Counted from the stretch's first letter, positions 51,931 to 62,885 are shown. The stretch: 64,000 nt of DNA from Pyropia yezoensis (GCA_009829735.1 CM020620.1:28490951-28554950); one strand, 5' to 3'. The notes: generated from the letters alone by a model not told the origin. Made by a program: numbers and translations.

Positions 51931-53656
51931 TTCCCGCCGACTTGGCGTCCGAATCTGAGGGCGGGGAGGAAGACGACGAGTCCGAAGACGACGTGTCTGC
52001 CTCCTCCGCCGAGGGTGTGGCGACCGCGACGACCGGTCGAGACCCACCCTCGCGGCGTGAAACGTACTTCGTTCGTAGCCGACTTCTTACTCGCATTCCT
52101 AACAAGTCGTTGGATGCGTTTACTCAACTTGGGGCAATCATATGCCCAGTGTCCATCGGAGTTGCAGTTCCAACACCGATGGTCTGTTTCCGGGTGGGGT
52201 CTTCCCAACTGGGGAAGACGAAGGGATACCCTGGGAAGTTCCCACGGCAGCTACCACCCTCTCCTTGCGGATTCGGCGCGCCTCTCTCAACTCTCTGGCC
52301 TGGCGCGCCTCCTTCCGTTCCTTGGCCAACTCGGCCTGACGCTCCTGGCGTTGTTCCTCCCGTAACTTGCGGTAGGCCTCGCCTCTGCGGTAGGCGAACC
52401 TAGCTAACTCGGCCAGGGTCGCCCGGGCAGTGTTATGCTCCCGGGTCTCCATCCGGACTGACCAATGGAGTCTCTCCACAAACCGACTCTTCACCACAGC
52501 TTGTGGATGAAGAAACCCACAAAGATTGTTGAGCTTACGGACTCGCTCCGCAAAGGACAACTCGTCCTCCGCCTCTTCCTGATGGGCTTGCGTAAACTCC
52601 TCGACTTGAGAAGCCAACGCTGCCTCATCAACCATGGCTCTCAACAACCAGTTGACGAGCTCCAAATAGGACGTCACCTCCCCAGCGCCTCCACTTGAGG
52701 AGCTGGGCATGACGGACATAAGTTCTGTCCGCAGGTCTCCCTTCTTAAACTCCTGTAGCATGTAAAAAGCCATGCCTTCACTTATGGCATTGTCGTCACA
52801 GGCTTTTGTGAAACGACGTAGGAACTCAAAGACACGGAGGGGGGGAGTTCCGTCCCACTCCGCTTTGTGCCCAAAAGAATGAAGTGCATTCTTCTTGGCA
52901 CGGCCCATGGCTCGGGCCTGGTCAGGACCATACGCCACCGACTTGTTGTGGAGGGGTAGGTCTCACAGTCAAAGATCCTCTGGTAGACCGGGTTGGCTAC
53001 CTGGATCTTGGGCGGCACCTCACGTTGAGGGAACAGCCGCTGTGGCACTGGGGTAAGTTCACCCTCAGTGCCTGTAGTCCGGCGCGGCGCACTTGGTGTA
53101 GCCGCCGGCGTTTCCGGGGGGAACTCCCCGTGAAGGGCGTACGCCCCACCGAGTATGGTGTGGCTCCCTCGTTGAGAGTCACAGGTGTCGCCCCCAGTTC
53201 GGGGCGACCAGAGATAGGCGTAAGGGGGGATTCCCCCTGCGCCTGCGGGCTCGAAAGCCCCAATCCGGTTTGGACATTAAGGCCATCTGGCAAACTCGCC
53301 ACAATCTGATTCAGAATAGTATTCGTCATCGTGACCACCAGGTCCGGCAAAGTCTGTTGCAACACATTGGTCGCCTCCGACGGACAGTTTCCGCGAGGAG
53401 TGGATTGAAGACTCCAGTTGAGTCTCGGTCCGCCTCCGGGAGTCCACCTGAGGGGTAAGCACGGTCCTCAAGGGTCTCAAACGGGGGCATGGGCGGGAGC
53501 CCATCGCCGACCAACGGAGGTCCACCGTCCTCCGAAAGCCTAGTTGGCGACGACTCCAAGCCAAAGCTGGCTCCAACCCGAGTGGAACCGCGGGGACAGT
53601 CCTCACCCCTTGGGACGTTCCCGTTGAGTATACCACACGGTGGCCAGACTTCGGCC
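51930..53656 (-). pseudogene. gag: Family II gag, copy II-1 (broken, cut by assembly gap)
   Basis: Nearly identical to the gag at 60939-62885. Carries a few breaks, and its first part falls in the N gap. The zinc-knuckle region is at the left (C-terminal) end. Confidence 0.75.
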
Positions 53657-54156
53657 NNNNNNNNNNNNNNNNNNNNNNNNNNNNNNNNNNNNNNNNNNNN
53701 NNNNNNNNNNNNNNNNNNNNNNNNNNNNNNNNNNNNNNNNNNNNNNNNNNNNNNNNNNNNNNNNNNNNNNNNNNNNNNNNNNNNNNNNNNNNNNNNNNNN
53801 NNNNNNNNNNNNNNNNNNNNNNNNNNNNNNNNNNNNNNNNNNNNNNNNNNNNNNNNNNNNNNNNNNNNNNNNNNNNNNNNNNNNNNNNNNNNNNNNNNNN
53901 NNNNNNNNNNNNNNNNNNNNNNNNNNNNNNNNNNNNNNNNNNNNNNNNNNNNNNNNNNNNNNNNNNNNNNNNNNNNNNNNNNNNNNNNNNNNNNNNNNNN
54001 NNNNNNNNNNNNNNNNNNNNNNNNNNNNNNNNNNNNNNNNNNNNNNNNNNNNNNNNNNNNNNNNNNNNNNNNNNNNNNNNNNNNNNNNNNNNNNNNNNNN
54101 NNNNNNNNNNNNNNNNNNNNNNNNNNNNNNNNNNNNNNNNNNNNNNNNNNNNNNNN
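53657..54156. other. Assembly gap, exactly 500 N
   Basis: A round-number gap. Comparison with the second unit places only about 385 bp here: 62675-63004 (gag start, leader, primer-binding site) plus the first 55 or so bases of the LTR. The gap length is therefore nominal. Confidence 0.95.
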
Positions 54157-56940
54157 GCCTCCCGTGTCGGAGGAACCGGAAGAAGTGCAAGTCGCACACA
54201 CTCTGTCCCTGTTGTGGGGCAACCCCCCACGGACAAACAAGAGGATGGTGTGTGGTCCAACAGTTTCTTGGTCGGGACGGGGACGCAGGGCCAAGCCCCG
54301 CTGTCCCTCCTCTTATCCCCCAGGGTCCCCTCAGAATCTCGCCACTCAGAATCTCCCACCCAGCACCTGCCCACCGGGCCACACGAAAATTCAAGACGAT
54401 AAATGCCAGAAAACCCTCCAATCCAAGTTGGATTTACTACTAAGCTAACTATCCCAAACTTAGGGAATATGGACCCAAATGCAGGGGGAGGAACGGGTCA
54501 GGCTAGTGGCCTGCCGCCCCTTGCATGGCACGTGTTGCCCCCCTACCTGGGGGTCAATACTGCCACACTCCCCTCTCCTCAGTTCCGACCGACCCGGTCG
54601 GCCCTGTGAGGGGGTGCGTAAACGCACGTCTCGGCGCTGGGGGCGCGACTTGCTGTCCCCCATCGAGTACGTAACACGGATGTGGAGGCCGTCACGTTGA
54701 CCGCCCCTCTCCTCAAGCTTGCCTACTCGGCAGCTTGCTCTCCTCAGTTCACACTTCACCATCACCACCACCTCCCCTTCACCTTCCACTGGGCCGCCCC
54801 ACGCTGGGAGGCCACCCGTATACCCACGATCCGAGTCCCCCTCAACTCGAGGCGGGTCTCGTGCTGCGATAGCCAGAGCGTCTCTCCCAAACTTGGGAGA
54901 GCCATGGCGACTCCGGGAGTGGAGACGGACTCTCTTGACAAGCGCATGGAGGACACCTCCTACGGGGCAGCACCCGCCGGGACTTCCGGCGGGGGCTCCG
55001 CGATCGCTCCGGGGGACGGGACTCCCGCGTCACCCAGCTTTGGGTTGACGGCGGGGTCTCCCCCGGAGGCGGGACAAGTTGTCCCGCGTGAGGCCTTGGG
55101 GCGGTGGTTTTACCCCGCTTGGCCTCTCTATGAGGAGGGGCTGACTATTCTTTGCTGTGGCCGACTTGACGCAGCGATGGGTCGGGTATGGGACCGCCTA
55201 CGGGAGAAGTATCCCCGTAGGGTCGGGTTCCCTGCCGGCTTCAGGACGGACCAGTTTGCCTTCCTGGACGATGAGGAGGTTGAGGACGTTCAGCGTGCCA
55301 AGGCCATGGTGGACCGCGGGGGAACTATCCCGGGTCCCGGCGACTTGCCGACCTTCACGTGGGACGCTGTGGCAACTCCCCCACCGTACCTCCACGAGGC
55401 GGATCCGCACACTCATCACTTTGATGTGCGGAAGGAGAGGGACTTCCGGCGAGGTCCCTACTTGGTGACCTCGGCTCAACTTGAGTTTCCGCAGCAGTCT
55501 GCTGCCAGTAAGGAGCAGTACTATCCGAAGAAGCCCGAGTGGTGGCCTCAAGTTGAGGTCCCCTACGGGTTCCCGGCGTTGCTGCCACGGCTGCTTGACC
55601 ACTTCGGCTCCGTCATGTTGACGGCTGCCCCTGAGCACCTGGTGTGGGCCATGTTGGCCACCCAGTGGCTCCTCGAGGTCATGTCGACCTGGGTGTCCTG
55701 TGTTCAGCGTTGGGGGATACTCTGGCATCTCCCCCTCCGGCTCCTCCAAGGTTTGGAACAGCTCACCCCTCAGCTAGTTGCTGAGGGGTGCTCATCAGGA
55801 CAACTCACTCTACTGGAGGAGATGCTCCGGCTCCATAAGTTTATCGAGTGGGAGAGCATTGAGCACAAGTTGCGCCGCCCCACTCGTGGGCCCAAGGACG
55901 ATGGCGCACTTCGCCAGTTCGTGTGGGTCGCTCGTGAACTTCACGACGACCGTGTGGTCCTACGAGAGGGGTTGGGCATCGGGGACTACCCGTATGCCCC
56001 GGGGGTGGATCGCCACACTGCGCCACCCGCGGACAAGCCCATAGTTATGGCCGTGCCGTCCTATGATGACCATACGACTCAACCCACTGCGGGGGCCCCA
56101 AGTCGGGGTCGCAGTTACACCCGGGTACCGCCACCTCGGCAAGCCCCTCCGCTTCCTCCTGTTCCTTTTCAACCTCACGGGAACATCCCGATCAGCGTGG
56201 CCGTGGAGTCTTCCACCCCGGTGTCCCCCAACTTGGGGGCCACCGTCCTGACGGTATACCCCAAGTTGGTGTTGCCGCCCACGCCTCTAACCTCAGAGAT
56301 GATGATCACCACGTTGGTGCGCACCATTTCCTGGTTGGCCGCGTCGACCGCAACCCTACAGAATTCCGAGACTCCTCAACTTGAGAAGCGCGTTCGTACA
56401 GCAGTGGCGACCGCGAGTTGCGAGTCGGTGGCGGAGTTTATGCCAGCCGAGTTGGCTCGCATTGGGGCTATTATGCCCCAGCCAGCCCCACTTGGGCGTG
56501 GAAAACGTCGCGCGAGCCGGGCATACTCGCCTCCTCGCCGTCGTCGCCGACACTCGCGGCGCTCTCCTTCCGTATCGGAAGACGAGTTGTCTTACTCCGA
56601 TTCGGAGTCCTCTACCCCGTCGGAGACGGAGTCTGTCCAGCGTCTGCGTCGCAAACTTGCGCGCAAGACCAGGCAGAAGAGTGGCCACGGGCGGCGCCAC
56701 TTGTGCGACCGTGAGGGGCGCGACGGTTCCGACTTGGAGCCGCCGCCCCCTCCAACAAGTGGAGACCGTTATCGGCGTGGGTCTCGCCGCTCGCCTCCAC
56801 GTGAGGGCGAGGGCCGTGGAGTGGGAGAGTCTAGCATGCGTGCCTAGTTGGTAGCTGCCTTTGTTGTGAGAGTGTGAGGGTTAGGGCTGTAGTTTAAAGC
56901 CACTCTGCGTACCAATTCGACCTGAAGCACTCTCTTGGCA
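54157..56940 (-). repeat. LTR between the two tandem family II units
   Basis: Nearly identical to 45085-47928. It serves as 3' LTR of the second unit and, by position, as 5' LTR of the first. About 55 bases of its left end are hidden in the gap. It ends TCTCTTGGCA at 56940. Confidence 0.75.
54904..56847 (+). CDS. Family II LTR-borne antisense ORF, 647 aa (second copy)
   Basis: Same protein as at 45892-47835, apparently identical in sequence. Intact. Convergent with the pol at 56959-60942. If the two tandem units are one locus assembled twice, this is the same gene as the first. Confidence 0.65.
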   Translation: MATPGVETDSLDKRMEDTSYGAAPAGTSGGGSAIAPGDGTPASPSFGLTAGSPPEAGQVVPREALGRWFYPAWPLYEEGLTILCCGRLDAAMGRVWDRLREKYPRRVGFPAGFRTDQFAFLDDEEVEDVQRAKAMVDRGGTIPGPGDLPTFTWDAVATPPPYLHEADPHTHHFDVRKERDFRRGPYLVTSAQLEFPQQSAASKEQYYPKKPEWWPQVEVPYGFPALLPRLLDHFGSVMLTAAPEHLVWAMLATQWLLEVMSTWVSCVQRWGILWHLPLRLLQGLEQLTPQLVAEGCSSGQLTLLEEMLRLHKFIEWESIEHKLRRPTRGPKDDGALRQFVWVARELHDDRVVLREGLGIGDYPYAPGVDRHTAPPADKPIVMAVPSYDDHTTQPTAGAPSRGRSYTRVPPPRQAPPLPPVPFQPHGNIPISVAVESSTPVSPNLGATVLTVYPKLVLPPTPLTSEMMITTLVRTISWLAASTATLQNSETPQLEKRVRTAVATASCESVAEFMPAELARIGAIMPQPAPLGRGKRRASRAYSPPRRRRRHSRRSPSVSEDELSYSDSESSTPSETESVQRLRRKLARKTRQKSGHGRRHLCDREGRDGSDLEPPPPPTSGDRYRRGSRRSPPREGEGRGVGESSMRA

Positions 56941-56958
56941 CTGTTGCTCGGCCTTCCC

Positions 56959-59900
56959 TCACGTTGAGGGAGGGCTGTTAGGGTCTATCTCATTCCGGGC
57001 ACAGGACGCCCGGACCTTTTCAGCAGGAAGGTCCTCCACATACTCCCACGTATCATCCTTGGCTTTGTAGCCAAACCAACGCACCCTCAACATGAGGCGG
57101 TCAGTGTCTTCATCCCATCCGTGGTCGATGAACTTATCGAACACGTACTCCTGCGGGCCCTGTTTGGCCGCAGGCAGTGACGGGAGGCGCCACGCTTCCA
57201 AAGCACGCGCCCAAGCTGAGTCGCCTGCAGACGGTGGTGCAATTTTGACCACGTCCTGTCCGTTCACTGTGCGGACCCCATCGTCACTTTCGATGGTGAA
57301 GCGCCGCCCATCAGTACGAAGGACCTGGTACGGTCCCTTCGTCTGGAATATCAAGTTACCCCCAGTTGGGGTGTGCGAGTGTACCAGCACCCAGTTACCC
57401 TGCTCGGGGACATGTTTAGCATTGCGCACCTTTTTGTCAAAGGTACGCTTGTAGCGCTTTTGTGCTTTGTCCATCTCAGCCCTGACTTTAGGGATGAGGT
57501 TTTCAAGCCTAGCGGCGAACTCCGCCTTAAACTCAGTAGGAGTAGGCGTACTGCCACCATCCTCCCTAGTTGGGAGCGACCGCCGCACGTCAATAGACCG
57601 CACGCGACGGGGGGTCACAAAAGCGAGGGGTACTTCCCCTGTAGATGAGTGAACCTGCGAATTGTAGGCAGTCGTAAGAATAGAAATGTATTGGTCCCAC
57701 GTCTTCACGTGCTCACTCACATAGTGGCGCAGCTGCCTAACAATAGTTTTGTTGAAGCGCTCCACCTGCCAATTAGTTTGTGGGCGGTAGGGGGTGGCAT
57801 AGTTTGCCTTAACCCCCAACATATCCAGCACTCCCTGAAGCAGTACAGACGCAAATTGCGGTCCATTGTCCGATAGTGTACTATCTGGGATGCCATACGC
57901 GGCAACCCAGTGATCTAGGAAGGCTGACACGACCGACATGGCCGTGATCTCTGCCAGTGGAATCGCTCGCGTAAGCTTCGTGAAGCGGTCACAGATGACC
58001 AGGAGGTACTGGTTGCCCTCCTCGGTCACGGGCAGTGGCCCAAGGATGTCCATCGCCAACGCGGCGAAAGGCTCCTTGGCCGGGAACAATAGCATAGCCG
58101 TAGTAGGCCGCCGTTCCATCAGACGATTCTGTGCACAACTTGTGCAGGCAGCCACCCAACTGTAGATGTCCACCACCATGGACGGCCAGTAGTACCTGGT
58201 CCTCAGGGTCTGGTACAGTTTACTAGACCCCAGGTGTCCACCCGTGGGAGCGTTGTGCTCCCTCTCAAGGATACTGTCCTTGAGGGATGCGGGGACGACA
58301 AGTTGTTCGGTCCCCTGGAATACCCCCCTCCTCATGAGGAGGCCATCGTCTCCCAGAAAGAAACGCGTCTCTACCACTGTATCCAGTATATCCCTCTGCG
58401 ACTTGCAGAAGGGATCCTCGGCTTGGGCCTTCACCACCTCGTCCAGGGACAGGGGCAAGTACTTCTTGTTCCCTGGCGCCTCGGGGTTCAACGCCTGACC
58501 CGAGCGCGTGACTACCCCTACGATGGGGATGTCCTCATCGACTGGGTTAGTGTCCAGCCCCTCCGAAGGTACCCGAGAAAGGCCGCAAGCAAGGGCATGT
58601 TGCCTGCCAGGTCGGTATTCAATGTCAAACTTGAAGGGTGCCAGTCGCACCCTCCACCGGTTGAGACGAGTGTTCGTACAGTCCGTCTTAAAGATGAACT
58701 GCAACGCGCGGTGGTCACAGCGGATGAGGAACTTCTCACCCTCCAGGTAGTGACGAAGTGACGTCATCGCCCACACCACTGCGAGTCCTTCCAACTCGGT
58801 GACTCCGTAGTTCTTCTCGGCCGAGTTCAGCCCCTTACTAAAGTATCCCACCGGCAAGTACTCCTTGTCCGGCTGCTGCTGAAGCAACACACAACCAAGT
58901 TGGTCGTAGCTAGCGTCCACATCCAGGATGTAGTGGCCTCCCAACCTGGGAATAGCCAAGATGGGGGGCTTCAGCAGAAGGTCCCGAAGAGTCTCAAAGG
59001 CTTCCGGCTCCATCCGACTTGGGGGAGGCAGGTTCTTCGGTAGCGTTGAGCTCACTAGCTCATTCAACGGCTTCGCCACCTTGGCGAAGCCCTTGGTGAA
59101 ACGTCGGTACACGTTACACATCCCGAGGAAGCTCCTCATCTGGGTCTGGGTCCGGGGGTACTGAGCCTTACGAATGGCCCTCAAGTTCTTCTCGTTAACA
59201 CTGAGACGCCCCGGATGGACAACATGTCCCAAGTACTCCACCTCTTGAGTAAAGAGGTGGCACTTACTCGCCTTCAGTGACACACCGGCGTCAGCAAGTA
59301 GCTTGAACACCTGGCCAAGATGGCCAATGTGTTCCTCCGGACTTCGGGAGAACACAATGATATCGTCTAGGTACACGAGACAGATCTGCCACCGTACTCC
59401 GGCCAGAATCATTTCCATAGCGCGCTGGAAAGTTGCCGGCGCGTTACACAGACCAAACGGTAGACGCTTGCACTGGTAGGTACCACAGTGACAGGTAAAG
59501 GTAGTTTTATGCCTGTCCTCCGGGGCAATGGGAATTTGCCAGTACCCCGCGTTACAGTCCAGGGTAGAGAACATGTTTGCCTCCCCCAGAGAGTCCAGAC
59601 AGTCATCCATCCTAGGTAGGGGATAACTGTCCTTCACCGTGCTCTCGTTGAGCTTACGGTAGTCGATACAAAACCGGGGGGTCCCATCAACTTTGGGGAC
59701 GATAACCACCGGACTCGCCCACTCGGCGTTGCTGGCCTCCATCACATCGAGGGCCTCCATGCGAGCAACTTGCTCCTTGACGAGGGCCCTTGAACGAGGT
59801 CCTCCCCTATACGGTTGTTGGCGTATAGGGGGTGCACCGGGCTTCAACTCGATCCGGTGTTGGGTGGCTCTCATGAGTCCCAATTGACCATCCCACAACT

Positions 59901-60942
59901 TGTGATATTGGTCCAAGAGGCGTTCAACTTGAACCCTCAACCTGGGGGGGACACCCTCCATGTTCACATGGGGTCGAGGAGAGGCGGCCGACTTGGCTTG
60001 ATGCTTCTCCTTTCCGGACTTCGGGTCGCTACTTGCGCCCGCGTTGAGGGTGACCGCTACTACCGGTCCCTCGTGTTGGTCGATATAGCCGAACTTGGCT
60101 CCCGACTTGAAGTACTTGGGCGTCGGGCTCAGGTTCAGCACCTGGATCCTCCACGGGACTTCGGCTTTGGAGTCCATCGTGCCAAGGGCAACATGCTTTT
60201 GGTGCTTGCGAGCAAGACGGGGGTTAGGGTGCACCAACCCGTTCCCCGTAAAATCAGTTACAACATCAACGTGCGCCACCGAGTTGGGGGGCAACGTGAC
60301 TTTACGGGCTAGACGCAGGGTAGCAGTAAACCCTTCCCTCACAGAGCAAACAGGCTTCGACTGTGAGACTGTCACAGGAGCCACAGACTTTCCCTTACCA
60401 AGGATGGGGATAGTCTCCCCATTCATCAACTTGACCCAGTACTGAGGGCCACAAATCAAAGGCACTTGTGTAACAACATAAGGGGTACCCAGAAGCAGGG
60501 TTACCGATATATTCTCAACTATGCCATAGGTCACGTCGACCTCATGGGTCCCCAACCTAGTTGGTAGGGTCACGGCACCAACGAAGGGAAGTACCCCACC
60601 ATTGATGTCAATCATATGGTCAGCTTTGGACCTCCAGCGTTGGAGCTTCACCTCGTTTGGTAATAGCGACTTCCGTATCAAGGAGGCTCCTGACCCGGTA
60701 TCAAGTACGATACGGGTACAGCATGCACGGCCGGGGGCAAGTTGCACCCGTCCAGCCACCTGGAAGTTCTCACCCGTCAGCACCGCGATGACCCGACGTG
60801 GGGTTACGTTCTTGGGCAGTCCTGCCCGAGGTGGGCGGACTCCCTTAGGTCGCCGCAGTATCCGGCACGGTTGGTTCGTCCTCCGGGCCCACTTGGCCGA
60901 GGCTGCCGTTGTGAGCTTCGGACGACCAGCCCCAACGGTCAT
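56959..60942 (-). CDS. pol: Family II pol: protease, RT, RNase H, integrase, chromodomain, 1327 aa
   Basis: One open frame. In order: retropepsin (VLDTGSGASLI, about residue 77), RT ([26 protein letters not shown]), RNase H (YILDVDASYDQLG, RCDHRALQFIF), HHCC zinc domain (HNAPTGGH...CTSCAQ), integrase core (DILGPLP, SDNGPQF, WQVERFN), GPY/F module (TKGPYQVL) and chromodomain (LRVRWFGYKAKDDTWEYVEDLP), which in chromoviruses directs integration to marked chromatin. The start ATG overlaps the gag stop as ATGA (60939-60942), suggesting coupled termination and restart, or frameshifting, between gag and pol. The stop codon lies in a purine-rich stretch (GTGAGGGAAGG) that may be the polypurine tract. 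Confidence 0.9.
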   Translation of the reverse strand: MTVGAGRPKLTTAASAKWARRTNQPCRILRRPKGVRPPRAGLPKNVTPRRVIAVLTGENFQVAGRVQLAPGRACCTRIVLDTGSGASLIRKSLLPNEVKLQRWRSKADHMIDINGGVLPFVGAVTLPTRLGTHEVDVTYGIVENISVTLLLGTPYVVTQVPLICGPQYWVKLMNGETIPILGKGKSVAPVTVSQSKPVCSVREGFTATLRLARKVTLPPNSVAHVDVVTDFTGNGLVHPNPRLARKHQKHVALGTMDSKAEVPWRIQVLNLSPTPKYFKSGAKFGYIDQHEGPVVAVTLNAGASSDPKSGKEKHQAKSAASPRPHVNMEGVPPRLRVQVERLLDQYHKLWDGQLGLMRATQHRIELKPGAPPIRQQPYRGGPRSRALVKEQVARMEALDVMEASNAEWASPVVIVPKVDGTPRFCIDYRKLNESTVKDSYPLPRMDDCLDSLGEANMFSTLDCNAGYWQIPIAPEDRHKTTFTCHCGTYQCKRLPFGLCNAPATFQRAMEMILAGVRWQICLVYLDDIIVFSRSPEEHIGHLGQVFKLLADAGVSLKASKCHLFTQEVEYLGHVVHPGRLSVNEKNLRAIRKAQYPRTQTQMRSFLGMCNVYRRFTKGFAKVAKPLNELVSSTLPKNLPPPSRMEPEAFETLRDLLLKPPILAIPRLGGHYILDVDASYDQLGCVLLQQQPDKEYLPVGYFSKGLNSAEKNYGVTELEGLAVVWAMTSLRHYLEGEKFLIRCDHRALQFIFKTDCTNTRLNRWRVRLAPFKFDIEYRPGRQHALACGLSRVPSEGLDTNPVDEDIPIVGVVTRSGQALNPEAPGNKKYLPLSLDEVVKAQAEDPFCKSQRDILDTVVETRFFLGDDGLLMRRGVFQGTEQLVVPASLKDSILEREHNAPTGGHLGSSKLYQTLRTRYYWPSMVVDIYSWVAACTSCAQNRLMERRPTTAMLLFPAKEPFAALAMDILGPLPVTEEGNQYLLVICDRFTKLTRAIPLAEITAMSVVSAFLDHWVAAYGIPDSTLSDNGPQFASVLLQGVLDMLGVKANYATPYRPQTNWQVERFNKTIVRQLRHYVSEHVKTWDQYISILTTAYNSQVHSSTGEVPLAFVTPRRVRSIDVRRSLPTREDGGSTPTPTEFKAEFAARLENLIPKVRAEMDKAQKRYKRTFDKKVRNAKHVPEQGNWVLVHSHTPTGGNLIFQTKGPYQVLRTDGRRFTIESDDGVRTVNGQDVVKIAPPSAGDSAWARALEAWRLPSLPAAKQGPQEYVFDKFIDHGWDEDTDRLMLRVRWFGYKAKDDTWEYVEDLPAEKVRASCARNEIDPNSPPST

Positions 60943-62885
60943 TCGTTTCCCGCCGACTTGGCGTCCGAATCTGAGGGCGGGGAGGAAGACGACGAGTCCG
61001 AAGACGACGTGTCTGCCTCCTCCGCCGAGGGTGTGGCGACCGCGACGACCGGTCGAGACCCACCCTCGCGGCGTGAACGTACTTCGTTCGTAGCCGACTT
61101 CTTACTCGCATTCCTAACAAGTCGTTGGATGCGTTTACTCAACTTGGGGCAATCATATGCCCAGTGTCCATCGGAGTTGCAGTTCCAACACCGATGGTCT
61201 GTTCCGGGTGGGGTCTTCCCAACTGGGGAAGACGAAGGGATACCCTGGGAAGTTCCCACGGCAGCTACCACCCTCTCCTTGCGGATTCGGCGCGCCTCTC
61301 TCAACTCTCTGGCCTGGCGCGCCTCCTTCCGTTCCTTGGCCAACTCGGCCTGACGCTCCTGGCGTTGTTCCTCCCGTAACTTGCGGTAGGCCTCGCCTCT
61401 GCGGTAGGCGAACCTAGCTAACTCGGCCAGGGTCGCCCGGGCAGTGTTATGCTCCCGGGTCTCCATCCGGACTGACCAATGGAGTCTCTCCACAAACCGA
61501 CTCTTCACCACAGCTTGTGGATGAAGAAACCCACAAAGATTGTTGAGCTTACGGACTCGCTCCGCAAAGGACAACTCGTCCTCCGCCTCTTCCTGATGGG
61601 CTTGCGTAAACTCCTCGACTTGAGAAGCCAACGCTGCCTCATCAACCATGGCTCTCAACAACCAGTTGACGAGCTCCAAATAGGACGTCACCTCCCCAGC
61701 GCCTCCACTTGAGGAGCTGGGCATGACGGACATAAGTTCTGTCCGCAGGTCTCCCTTCTTAAACTCCTGTAGCATGTAAAAAGCCATGCCTTCACTTATG
61801 GCATTGTCGTCACAGGCTTTTGTGAAACGACGTAGGAACTCAAAGACACGGAGGGGGGGAGTTCCGTCCCACTCCGCTTTGTGCCCAAAAGAATGAAGTG
61901 CATTCTTCTTGGCACGGCCCATGGCTCGGGCCTGGTCAGGACCATACGCCACCGACTTGTTGTGGAGGGGGTAGGTCTCACAGTCAAAGATCCTCTGGTA
62001 GACCGGGTTGGCTACCTGGATCTTGGGCGGCACCTCACGTTGAGGGAACAGCCGCTGTGGCACTGGGGTAAGTTCACCCTCAGTGCCTGTAGTCCGGCGC
62101 GGCGCACTTGGTGTAGCCGCCGGCGTTTCCGGGGGGAACTCCCCCGTGAAGGGCGTACGCCCCACCGAGTATGGTGTGGCTCCCTCGTTGAGAGTCACAG
62201 GTGTCGCCCCCAGTTCGGGGCGACCAGAGATAGGCGTAAGGGGGGATTCCCCCTGCGCCTGCGGGCTCGAAAGCCCCAATCCGGTTTGGACATTAAGGCC
62301 ATCTGGCAAACTCGCCACAATCTGATTCAGAATAGTATTCGTCATCGTGACCACCAGGTCCGGCAAAGTCTGTTGCAACACATTGGTCGCCTCCCGACGG
62401 ACAGTTTCCGCGAGGAGTGGATTGAAGACTCCAGTTGAGTCTCGGTCCGCCTCCGGGAGTCCACCTGAGGGGTAAGCACGGTCCTCAAGGGTCTCAAACG
62501 GGGGCATGGGCGGGAGCCCATCGCCGACCAACGGAGGTCCACCGTCCTCCGAAAGCCTAGTTGGCGACGACTCCAAGCCAAAGCTGGCTCCAACCCGAGT
62601 GGAACCCGCGGGGACAGTCCTCACCCCTTGGGACGTTCCCGTTGAGTATACCACACGGTGGCCAGACTTCGGCCCACCCACATCAGAAGTGTCACCCGAA
62701 TGGACTCCCGACTGAGTCGGGGTGGCCTGTTGCCCGCCCGTACTTCCAGTCCTGCTGGCTAGAGGGACCTCTAGTCCCTCTGCGACCCCAGGTAAACCCA
62801 CCTGTGTCTCACCAGTATTCAAAGGCACTGAAGTACGTGCGTCACCCGTGTACTCCCCGGACGACGGGGGGTCCAAGCTAGCCAT
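60939..62885 (-). CDS. gag: Family II gag with zinc knuckle, 648 aa
   Basis: Capsid/nucleocapsid precursor. I chose the first ATG, at 62885 (MASLDPPSSG). The N-terminal 290 residues are Pro/Ser/Gly-rich and probably disordered. A globular capsid-like region follows (FLRRFTKACDDNAISEGMAF, about 340, to about 480), then a highly charged helix rich in Arg, Glu and Ala (about 490-545). Last comes a CCHC zinc knuckle, CWNCNSDGHWAYDC, near residue 565, and an acidic Ser-rich end. Gag proteins of this size are common in chromoviruses. The frame is complete and abuts pol. Confidence 0.85.
   Translation of the reverse strand: MASLDPPSSGEYTGDARTSVPLNTGETQVGLPGVAEGLEVPLASRTGSTGGQQATPTQSGVHSGDTSDVGGPKSGHRVVYSTGTSQGVRTVPAGSTRVGASFGLESSPTRLSEDGGPPLVGDGLPPMPPFETLEDRAYPSGGLPEADRDSTGVFNPLLAETVRREATNVLQQTLPDLVVTMTNTILNQIVASLPDGLNVQTGLGLSSPQAQGESPLTPISGRPELGATPVTLNEGATPYSVGRTPFTGEFPPETPAATPSAPRRTTGTEGELTPVPQRLFPQREVPPKIQVANPVYQRIFDCETYPLHNKSVAYGPDQARAMGRAKKNALHSFGHKAEWDGTPPLRVFEFLRRFTKACDDNAISEGMAFYMLQEFKKGDLRTELMSVMPSSSSGGAGEVTSYLELVNWLLRAMVDEAALASQVEEFTQAHQEEAEDELSFAERVRKLNNLCGFLHPQAVVKSRFVERLHWSVRMETREHNTARATLAELARFAYRRGEAYRKLREEQRQERQAELAKERKEARQARELREARRIRKERVVAAVGTSQGIPSSSPVGKTPPGTDHRCWNCNSDGHWAYDCPKLSKRIQRLVRNASKKSATNEVRSRREGGSRPVVAVATPSAEEADTSSSDSSSSSPPSDSDAKSAGNE

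Larger units (their letters stand above)
45085..53656 (-). mobile_element. Ty3/gypsy family II copy II-1 (first unit of tandem pair), broken
   Basis: 3' LTR 45085-47928, then the internal region with pol and gag up to the N gap at 53657. Nearly identical to the second unit (54157-62674) across its whole length. It has about half a dozen breaks in gag-pol that the second unit lacks. Its 5' LTR would be the LTR at 54157-56940, shared with the second unit. Very young, or an assembly duplicate. Confidence 0.8.
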
